A stretch of DNA of 5,916 bases from Bacteroidaceae bacterium. GTDB lineage: Bacteria; Bacteroidota; Bacteroidia; Bacteroidales; Bacteroidaceae. The stretch is taken from NCBI GenBank assembly GCA_017961965.1, contig JAGCWG010000045.1, forward strand, positions 1-5,916, read 5' to 3'. Positions 1 to 5,916 of this stretch are shown piece after piece (the first letter of the stretch is position 1; each line of letters opens with the position of its first letter). Below the pieces are notes generated by a model. That model had not been told where the DNA came from and made no database searches. It saw nothing but the letters and a program-made list of their open reading frames with translations. The position numbers and the translations under genes were made by a program.

Positions 1-1
1 C

Positions 2-2338
2 ATGCTTTTTCCACTTTCCATCCTGCCTATCAGCGTAGGAAGGAAGTCATCATTACAGATTGTACAGGAAGCATCAAGCAGGAACTCATCCATCGCCGTG
101 TTCTCACAGAAGGACGACGCAGTGGAATACCCAGACAAGAGCGACCTCTATGAATACGGTTGCCTTGCCAAGGTTCTCAAGGTCATAAGCCTTCCAGACG
201 GCACAAAGATGGCAGTCATCCAAGGCTATCAACGCATAAGGCTCCTCGACCTCGACAACACAGGCGCATACCTCACAGGTCACATAGAAAATGCGCCCGA
301 GGAAGAAGTGCCAAGCGCAAACGACAAATACTTCAAGGCACTCATCGCCACTCTCAAGGAAACAGCCATCAAGTGCTTCAAGGGTAGCAACCCAAGCGCA
401 TTCATGGCTCTCACCAACATTACAGAGCCAGAAGCTATAATCAACTTCATCTGTACAAACATCGACGTAACCAACCCAGAACGTTACGTCCTCCTTGAGA
501 TGAACAATCTCATGGCAAGGGCAAACGCCCTCCTCACCATCGTTGACCGCGAATACCAGTTCCTTTCACTCAAGAACCGTATCCAGCATGACACGAGGGA
601 AAGTCTCAACAAGCAGCAACGCGAGTATTTCCTCCGTCAGGAGATTCAGAATATCCAGCAGGAGCTTGGCGAGGACGATTCAAACTCAGACATCAACGAG
701 CTTGTCTTGAAGTCTAAAGACAAGAAATGGGGAAAGAGCGTGGACGAAGCCTTCAACAAGGTAATCAAGAAACTGAAACGCACAAGCCCTCAAAGCCCAG
801 AGTTTCAGGTTGAATACTCATACGCACAGACGATGCTCAACCTTCCTTGGAACGAATACACCAAGGATAACCTCAACATCAACAATGCTGAGAAGGTTCT
901 CAACTCTGACCACTACGGCATGGAAAAAGTGAAGGAGCGCATCCTTGAGCACTTGGCAGTCCTCAAGATGAGAGGCGACTTCAAGAGCCCTATCATCTGT
1001 CTCTACGGCCCTCCAGGTGTTGGTAAGACATCACTCGGAAAGAGCATTGCCACAGCCATGAAGCGTAAATACGTGCGCATAAGCCTCGGAGGTCTTCACG
1101 ACGAATCAGAAATCAGAGGACACCGTCGAACATATATTGGTGCTATGCCAGGACGCATCATCAACGGAATAGCAAAGGCTGGTTCGTCAAACCCTGTATT
1201 CATTCTTGACGAGATTGACAAGATAACTCAGCAGAACATCAACGGCGACCCATCGTCTGCCCTCCTCGAGGTTCTCGACCCTGAGCAGAATACGGCTTTC
1301 CATGACAACTACCTCGACATTGACTTCGACCTCTCAAAGGTGATGTTCATTGCCACTGCTAACAACATCAGCACCATCCCAGCGCCACTCCTCGACCGTA
1401 TGGAGCTTATCGAGGTAAGCGGCTACCTCACTGAGGAGAAAATAGAGATAGCAAAACGCCATCTCGTACCTAAGAACCTCGAAAACCTCGGTATGAGCAA
1501 GCTTGGCATAAAGGTGGGCAAACCAACACTTGAGAAGATTATCGAGAAATATACAAGGGAGTCAGGCGTACGTAACCTTGACAAGCAGATAAACAAGATG
1601 CTTCGCAAGGCTGCACTCGAAATAACTCGTTCAGGCGAAGAAAACAGCAAGATTGAGTTCAAGCCAAATGACCTTGCAAAATACCTCGGTCCTGAGCCAT
1701 ACGACCGCGACAAGTACCAAGGCAACGAATATGCAGGAGTTGTCACAGGTCTTGCATGGACAGCCGTTGGTGGCGAGATACTCTTCATTGAGACAAGCCT
1801 AAGCAAAGGCAAGGCAGGAAAACTCACGCTGACAGGTAACCTTGGCGACGTGATGAAGGAATCTGCCGTACTTGCACTTGAGTACCTCAAGGCACATCAC
1901 GAGATGCTCGGCATCCGCCACGAGATATTCGACTTCTGGAACATCCACATTCACGTGCCAGAGGGTGCAACTCCAAAGGATGGTCCGTCAGCAGGTATCA
2001 CCATTGCCACTTCACTTGCATCAGCTCTCACCCAGCGCAAGGTTCGTCCATACCTCGCCATGACCGGAGAGATAACACTTCGCGGCAAGGTTCTTCCTGT
2101 AGGAGGAATAAAGGAAAAGATTCTTGCAGCAAAACGCGCAGGAATAAAGGACATCATGATATGTCACGAAAACCGCAAGGACATTGAGCAGATTCCTGAG
2201 AAATATGTCGCAGGAGTGACCTTCCACTACGTTGAAAACGTAAAGGACGTGCTCGACTTCGCTCTCCTTGATGAGAAGGTAAACAACCCTCTTGACCTCG
2301 AATCAGCAATAGAGGAAAAGAAAGAGGACAAGGACTAA
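2..2338 (+). CDS. lon: ATP-dependent protease La (LonA), 5'-truncated by window edge
   Basis: This is the cytoplasmic AAA+ serine protease that unfolds and degrades misfolded and short-lived regulatory proteins as a homohexamer. The 778 visible residues give the standard LonA order. The N-terminal substrate-binding domain and coiled-coil region occupy about residues 1-290. The AAA+ module follows, with Walker [10 protein letters not shown] at 336-344 (K342), Walker B ILDEID with D403/E404, the LLDRME segment with probable arginine finger R466, and sensor-2 R524 in GVRNLD. The protease domain spans about 570-765, with PKDGPSAG carrying nucleophile S663 and the partner lysine K706 in GGIKEK. 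The 43-residue S-K spacing equals that of E. coli Lon (S679/K722). The first ATG is probably an internal methionine: the family's upstream LPLR(N/D) segment is missing, and alignment by eye with E. coli Lon suggests at least about 20 residues lie outside the window. The C-terminus ends in a short charged tail (EEKKEDKD). The gene is intact and tgt follows after 9 bp. Any promoter lies outside the window. Confidence 0.97.
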   Translation: MLFPLSILPISVGRKSSLQIVQEASSRNSSIAVFSQKDDAVEYPDKSDLYEYGCLAKVLKVISLPDGTKMAVIQGYQRIRLLDLDNTGAYLTGHIENAPEEEVPSANDKYFKALIATLKETAIKCFKGSNPSAFMALTNITEPEAIINFICTNIDVTNPERYVLLEMNNLMARANALLTIVDREYQFLSLKNRIQHDTRESLNKQQREYFLRQEIQNIQQELGEDDSNSDINELVLKSKDKKWGKSVDEAFNKVIKKLKRTSPQSPEFQVEYSYAQTMLNLPWNEYTKDNLNINNAEKVLNSDHYGMEKVKERILEHLAVLKMRGDFKSPIICLYGPPGVGKTSLGKSIATAMKRKYVRISLGGLHDESEIRGHRRTYIGAMPGRIINGIAKAGSSNPVFILDEIDKITQQNINGDPSSALLEVLDPEQNTAFHDNYLDIDFDLSKVMFIATANNISTIPAPLLDRMELIEVSGYLTEEKIEIAKRHLVPKNLENLGMSKLGIKVGKPTLEKIIEKYTRESGVRNLDKQINKMLRKAALEITRSGEENSKIEFKPNDLAKYLGPEPYDRDKYQGNEYAGVVTGLAWTAVGGEILFIETSLSKGKAGKLTLTGNLGDVMKESAVLALEYLKAHHEMLGIRHEIFDFWNIHIHVPEGATPKDGPSAGITIATSLASALTQRKVRPYLAMTGEITLRGKVLPVGGIKEKILAAKRAGIKDIMICHENRKDIEQIPEKYVAGVTFHYVENVKDVLDFALLDEKVNNPLDLESAIEEKKEDKD

Positions 2339-2347
2339 AGACAAGAA

Positions 2348-3478
2348 ATGACTTTTACAGTACAAAATACAGATAGTAAGACAAATGCCCGTGCTGGACT
2401 TATCACTACCGACCACGGACAGATACAAACACCAATATTCATGCCTGTGGGAACCCTCGCAAGCGTGAAAGGTGTACACCTTCACGAGATAAAGGATGAT
2501 ATCAAGGCACAGATTATCCTTGGTAACACATATCACCTTTACCTTCGTCCAGGACTTGAGGTCATCGAGGCAGCAGGAGGACTTCACAAGTTCAATGGCT
2601 TTGACCGACCTATGCTCACCGACAGCGGTGGCTTTCAGGTTTTCTCCCTTGCAGGAATTCGCAAGATTCGTGAGGAGGGCGTGGAATTCAGAAGCCACAT
2701 CGACGGAAGCAAACACAAGTTCACACCAGAGGGCGTGATGGACATCGAGCGCACGATTGGTGCCGACATCATGATGGCATTCGACGAGTGCCCTCCAGGT
2801 ACAAGCGACTACGAGTATGCAAAGAACTCACTCGCCCTTACCGAGCGTTGGCTCGACCGTTGCATCAAGCGATTCAACGAGACGGAACCAAAGTATGGTT
2901 ACAACCAGTCACTCTTCCCTATCGTTCAGGGATGTACCTATAAGGATTTGCGTCAGAAGGCAGCAGAAAACATTGCCAAGAAGGGTGCCGACGGTAATGC
3001 CATCGGAGGACTTGCCGTAGGTGAGCCAACGGAAGTGATGTACGAGATGATAGAAGTCGTCAACGAGATTCTCCCAAAGGACAAGCCACGCTACCTTATG
3101 GGCGTCGGTACTCCTATCAATATACTTGAGGGCATCGAACGAGGAGTGGACATGTTCGACTGTGTAATGCCTACCCGCAACGGACGCAACGCACAGATAT
3201 TCACTAAGCATGGCACCATCAACCTCCGCAACAAGAAGTGGGAAATGGACTTCTCGCCTCTTGACCCAGAAGGCACTTCATACGTGGACGCAACATACAC
3301 AAAGGCTTACGTTCACCATTTGTTCAAGGCACAGGAACTTCTTGCCTTGCAGGTTGCAAGTATCCATAACCTTGCCTTCTACCTTTGGTTGGTAGGAGAA
3401 GCACGTCAACATATCATTGCTGGCGACTTCGCCATCTGGAAGGCAAAGATGGTAGAAGAACTTGGCAGAAGATTGTAA
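2348..3478 (+). CDS. tgt: queuine/preQ1 tRNA-guanine transglycosylase
   Basis: This enzyme exchanges guanine-34 in the anticodon of GUN tRNAs (Asp, Asn, His, Tyr) for preQ1, the base-exchange step of queuosine synthesis. The 376-residue protein is complete and of normal family length. Residues matching the Zymomonas mobilis enzyme by spacing are D92 in TDSGGFQ (general acid/base, D102), D146 and C148 in FDECP (D156, C158), Q194 (Q203), G220-G221-L222-A223-V224 (229-233) and nucleophile D271 in FDCVMPTR (D280). Cys148 and Val224 are the bacterial preQ1-type choices. The oddity is the C-terminal zinc site. The usual CxCxxC-x25-H appears as G309-T-S311-Y-V-D314, with the histidine kept at H340, so three of the four ligands are gone. 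The rest of that subdomain (LDPE before, AYVHHLFKAQE and SIHNLAFYLWL after) is well preserved, so this is not a frameshift. The ATG lies 9 bp after the lon stop. Upstream bases are A/G-rich but give no clear Shine-Dalgarno, so co-transcription with lon is likely. Confidence 0.97.
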   Translation: MTFTVQNTDSKTNARAGLITTDHGQIQTPIFMPVGTLASVKGVHLHEIKDDIKAQIILGNTYHLYLRPGLEVIEAAGGLHKFNGFDRPMLTDSGGFQVFSLAGIRKIREEGVEFRSHIDGSKHKFTPEGVMDIERTIGADIMMAFDECPPGTSDYEYAKNSLALTERWLDRCIKRFNETEPKYGYNQSLFPIVQGCTYKDLRQKAAENIAKKGADGNAIGGLAVGEPTEVMYEMIEVVNEILPKDKPRYLMGVGTPINILEGIERGVDMFDCVMPTRNGRNAQIFTKHGTINLRNKKWEMDFSPLDPEGTSYVDATYTKAYVHHLFKAQELLALQVASIHNLAFYLWLVGEARQHIIAGDFAIWKAKMVEELGRRL

Positions 3479-3501
3479 TTAGATATTCCCCAGACATCAA
3501 T

Positions 3502-4647
3502 ATGGCAAAAATGACATCGTGGAGCAAGATAAAGGATTGGTGCGATGAGCACAACCCTGTGTCAAGACTTGACCGCTACATCATCGGCAAGTTCCTTGGC
3601 ACATACTTCTTTTCTATTGCCCTCATCATTTCCATATCTGTAATATTCGACTTCAACGAGAACATCAACAAGTTCTTGAGGAACAATGCCCCAATGAAGG
3701 CAATCATCCTCGACTATTATGTGAATTTCATTCCTTACTATTCCAACCTTTTCAGTCAGTTGTTCGTATTCATCTCGGTAATATTCTTCACCACCAAGCT
3801 TGCGGACAACTCCGAAATTATTGCGATGATGTCAACAGGAGTGAGTTTCAAGCGCTTGATGCGTCCATACATGATTTCGGCAGCAATTATATGTGCCCTC
3901 ACGTTCGTACTCGGAGCATATATAATTCCAGAATGTAACGTGACGAGAGTGAAGTTTGAGAACACCTACAAGCGAAGGAACAACGTATCTACATTCACCT
4001 CCAACGTACAGATGGAAGTCGATTCGGGAGTCATCGCCTACATAGGCAGGTACGAAGACACCCAAAAGACAGGATGGGATTTTCAGCTGGATAAGTTTGA
4101 GAACAAGAAACTGGTGAAGCACCTTCAGGCAATGACCATACAATACGACACATTGTCCGAGGAACCTTACCACTGGATTCTCACCAATTATCAGACACGT
4201 GACCTCAAGGGATTGAAGGAAGTACTCGGCAGTGGTTTCCGCAAGGACACCATCATCAAGTTCGAGCCACAGGACTTTCTCATCACCAAGGGACAACAGG
4301 AGACACTCACAACTCCTAAACTCAAGGAGTATATAGATAAACAGAAATCACGCGGATTCGCCCAGATAAAGGAATTTGAAGTGGAATACCACAAACGAAT
4401 CGCGAGTCCATTTGCTGCATTCATACTTACGGTAATCGGACTTTCACTATCTGCACAGAAGCGAAAGAACGGTATGGGATTCTCATTAGGTATAGGCCTT
4501 GCACTAAGCTTTACCTACATCATGTTCCAAACCACATTCGCAACCTTTGCAACCAACGCAAATATGGCACCATTCATTGCAACATGGATTCCTAATATCC
4601 TATTTGCCATCGTTGCCTATTTCGTTTACCGCAAAGCGCCTAAATAG
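3502..4647 (+). CDS. LptF/LptG-family (YjgP/YjgQ) LPS export permease
   Basis: This is an inner-membrane permease subunit of the Lpt transporter, which with the LptB ATPase extracts lipopolysaccharide from the inner membrane and passes it to the periplasmic bridge. The 381 residues show the family plan of 3 + 3 membrane helices around a periplasmic beta-rich domain. Hydrophobic segments lie at about 31-50, 76-98 and 123-143, the soluble domain at about 144-298, and further segments at about 302-318, 325-348 and 357-376. The EYHKRIASPFAAFILTVIGL stretch (295-314) is the typical family entry to helix 4. The ATG at 3502 is preferred, 23 bp after the tgt stop. The frame stays open upstream to a TTG at 3385 inside tgt, but that would add 39 residues (MVGRRSTSTYHCWRL...) unlike a permease N-terminus. 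An ATG at 3511 is also possible, since recognisable homology begins only near LDRYIIGKFLG (23-33). No Shine-Dalgarno is seen. Bacteroidota usually carry two such paralogues, and I cannot say from one sequence whether this one acts as LptF or LptG. Confidence 0.92.
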   Translation: MAKMTSWSKIKDWCDEHNPVSRLDRYIIGKFLGTYFFSIALIISISVIFDFNENINKFLRNNAPMKAIILDYYVNFIPYYSNLFSQLFVFISVIFFTTKLADNSEIIAMMSTGVSFKRLMRPYMISAAIICALTFVLGAYIIPECNVTRVKFENTYKRRNNVSTFTSNVQMEVDSGVIAYIGRYEDTQKTGWDFQLDKFENKKLVKHLQAMTIQYDTLSEEPYHWILTNYQTRDLKGLKEVLGSGFRKDTIIKFEPQDFLITKGQQETLTTPKLKEYIDKQKSRGFAQIKEFEVEYHKRIASPFAAFILTVIGLSLSAQKRKNGMGFSLGIGLALSFTYIMFQTTFATFATNANMAPFIATWIPNILFAIVAYFVYRKAPK

Positions 4648-4694
4648 AATGGAGACAAACAAGCCCCCATTCATAACAGAAGACAATTAGTAAT

Positions 4695-5916
4695 ATGTAT
4701 TTTGACGAACTACCATTAGATGATGACATTCTCGACGCACTCGATGCAATGAACTTCGAGACATGCTCACCAATACAGGAAAAAGCCATTCCGCCTATAC
4801 TCGAAGGCAGGGACATCATAGGCATTGCACAGACAGGAACAGGCAAAACTGCCGCTTATCTCCTACCTGTGCTGAACCAACTCAACTCAGGCGACTATCC
4901 ACAGGATGCCATCAACTGCATCATTATGTCGCCAACACGCGAACTTGCTCAACAGATTGACCAGCAGGTCGAAGGTTTCGGATACTTCATCGACGGGGTG
5001 TCCAGTGTAGCCGTATATGGAGGTAACGACGGAGCACGCTTCGAACAGGAGCGTAAGGGACTGGAGCATGGTGCAAGTATCATCATCGCAACACCAGGAC
5101 GTCTCCTCAGTCACCTTGCAGGAGGACACATCGACCTCAAGCGTGTCTCATTCTTCATCCTTGACGAAGCCGACCGTATGCTTGACATGGGCTTCTATGA
5201 TGACATCATGAAGATTGTAAGCTACATGTCACCTGAGCGTCAGACAATACTTTTCTCGGCCACAATGCCAAACGAGATACAACGACTCGCAAAGAACATT
5301 CTCCACGACCCAGTGGAGATAAAAATTGCCGTGTCAAAGCCTGCCGAGAAAATCAAGCAGACGGCATACCTATGCTATGACGGAATGAAGGATAAGATTG
5401 TCGAGAGTATCCTGTCCGACAAGACACTCGACCGTGTCATAACATTCGCATCTTCCAAGCAGAAAGTAAAGGAACTTGCACGCTCGATGAAGCAAAAAGG
5501 CTTCAAGGTGGAAGCTATGCATTCTGACCTTGACCAAAAGGAACGCGACAACGTGATGCATGAGTTCAAGAACCGACGCATCAGCATCCTCATTGCCACA
5601 GACATCGTGAGCCGAGGCATAGACATTGACGACATCCAACTCGTCATCAACTACGACGTTCCTCGCGACCCAGAGGATTATGTCCACCGTATCGGACGTA
5701 CAGCACGTGCAAACCGTGACGGACAGGCAGTAACACTTGTCACTCAAAAGGATTATCACCTTCTCCGACGAATAGAGAAACTTATCGAAAAGGAAATTGA
5801 CAAGCCAGAACTTCCAGAAGGATGTGGAGAGAAACCGATGATGAGGGAAAAGGCGAACGAAACAACAGCCGTAATTACAGAAGGCAAAGCGGAAACAGAA
5901 TCGGCAAAGGTCACAA
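4695..5916 (+). CDS. DEAD-box ATP-dependent RNA helicase, 3'-truncated by window edge
   Basis: This is a superfamily 2 RNA helicase that uses ATP to unwind or remodel short RNA duplexes in the cytoplasm, with typical roles in ribosome assembly, mRNA turnover or cold adaptation. The frame is open from the ATG at 4695 to the window end (407 codons), and all core motifs are present in order. These are the Q motif (F21, SPIQ 25-28), motif I AQTGTGKT (45-52, K51), Ia PTRELA (80-85), Ib TPGR (133-136), II DEAD (157-160), III SAT (188-190), IV VITFASS (248-254), V ATDIVSRGIDI (301-311) and VI HRIGRTAR (331-338). The two RecA-like domains are therefore complete. From about residue 375 the sequence turns into a charged, Glu/Lys/Thr-rich low-complexity tail that runs off the window, so total length is unknown. 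Such tails often direct RNA or partner binding. The start is 47 bp after the permease stop, preceded by an AT-rich TAAT and no Shine-Dalgarno. It resembles the RhlE/CshA type generally, but the subgroup cannot be assigned without the tail and a phylogeny, so no symbol is given. Confidence 0.95.
   Translation, partial: MYFDELPLDDDILDALDAMNFETCSPIQEKAIPPILEGRDIIGIAQTGTGKTAAYLLPVLNQLNSGDYPQDAINCIIMSPTRELAQQIDQQVEGFGYFIDGVSSVAVYGGNDGARFEQERKGLEHGASIIIATPGRLLSHLAGGHIDLKRVSFFILDEADRMLDMGFYDDIMKIVSYMSPERQTILFSATMPNEIQRLAKNILHDPVEIKIAVSKPAEKIKQTAYLCYDGMKDKIVESILSDKTLDRVITFASSKQKVKELARSMKQKGFKVEAMHSDLDQKERDNVMHEFKNRRISILIATDIVSRGIDIDDIQLVINYDVPRDPEDYVHRIGRTARANRDGQAVTLVTQKDYHLLRRIEKLIEKEIDKPELPEGCGEKPMMREKANETTAVITEGKAETESAKVT

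Noticed and set aside
2..4. ATG at position 2 as the true start of Lon
   Set aside because: It would lack the LPLR(N/D) segment and first strand of the Lon N-domain. The window edge, not biology, sets this start.
1423..1890. 155-codon open frame on the minus strand inside lon
   Set aside because: It is fully antisense to the conserved AAA+ and protease domains of lon. Its Ser/Arg/Leu-rich composition reflects reverse-complemented lon codons, and it has no recognisable domain.
3380..3387. TACCTTTG, matching the Bacteroidota -7 promoter element TAnnTTTG, about 115 bp before the permease
   Set aside because: It encodes conserved residues of the Tgt C-terminus (FYLWL), and the nearest upstream TTG is 23 bp away, more than the usual 19-21 bp spacing. 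A chance match is more likely.
3832..4296. 154-codon open frame on the minus strand inside the permease gene
   Set aside because: It is antisense to the periplasmic domain of the permease. It has no domain, no plausible start context and no neighbouring minus-strand gene.
4647..4672. Inverted repeat GAATGG...CCATTC after the permease stop, considered as a terminator
   Set aside because: The stem is only 6 bp with a 14-base loop and there is no T-run after it. This is too weak to call a terminator.
4649..4690. 13-codon reading frame (METNKPPFITEDN) in the gap before the helicase, considered as a leader peptide
   Set aside because: It is too short, shows no regulatory codon run or attenuator structure, and is expected by chance in a 47-bp gap.
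5370..5759. Overlapping minus-strand open frames of 129 and 91 codons within the helicase gene
   Set aside because: Both are opposite conserved helicase motifs IV-VI and have Cys/Val/Ser-rich or Met/Ser-rich composition typical of shadow frames.

Overview
The window looks like an ordinary housekeeping stretch of a Bacteroidota chromosome, most likely Bacteroidales and perhaps close to Prevotella. Four lines of evidence point there. The proteins read like Bacteroidales homologues as I remember them. The base composition is moderate, somewhere in the 40s % G+C by eye. None of the three visible gene starts has a recognisable Shine-Dalgarno sequence, which is typical of this phylum. The queuosine enzyme carries a C-terminal segment that I recall from this phylum. 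The genus cannot be fixed without a database search.

The layout is four genes, all on the + strand, filling almost the whole window. (1) Positions 2-2338 hold the ATP-dependent protease Lon, lacking its N-terminus because the window begins inside the gene. (2) Positions 2348-3478 hold a complete bacterial tRNA-guanine transglycosylase (tgt), 9 bp after lon. (3) Positions 3502-4647 hold a complete LptF/LptG-family permease of the lipopolysaccharide export ABC transporter, 23 bp after tgt. (4) Positions 4695-5916 hold a DEAD-box RNA helicase, 47 bp after the permease and cut off at its C-terminus by the window edge. The gaps contain no convincing terminator or promoter, so co-transcription is plausible but not proven.

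The genes do not form one pathway. Lon removes damaged and regulatory proteins. Tgt inserts the queuosine precursor preQ1 into tRNA. The permease helps extract LPS from the inner membrane. The helicase remodels RNA. At most they share a general link to growth, translation and envelope maintenance. No stretch over 300 bases lacks a gene. I see no RNA gene, mobile element, CRISPR array, long repeat or sign of recent transfer.

I found no undescribed system. The observation most worth a second look is that Tgt keeps every catalytic and preQ1-binding residue I checked, but its three zinc-ligand cysteines are replaced in perfect register by Gly, Ser and Asp, with only the histidine ligand left.
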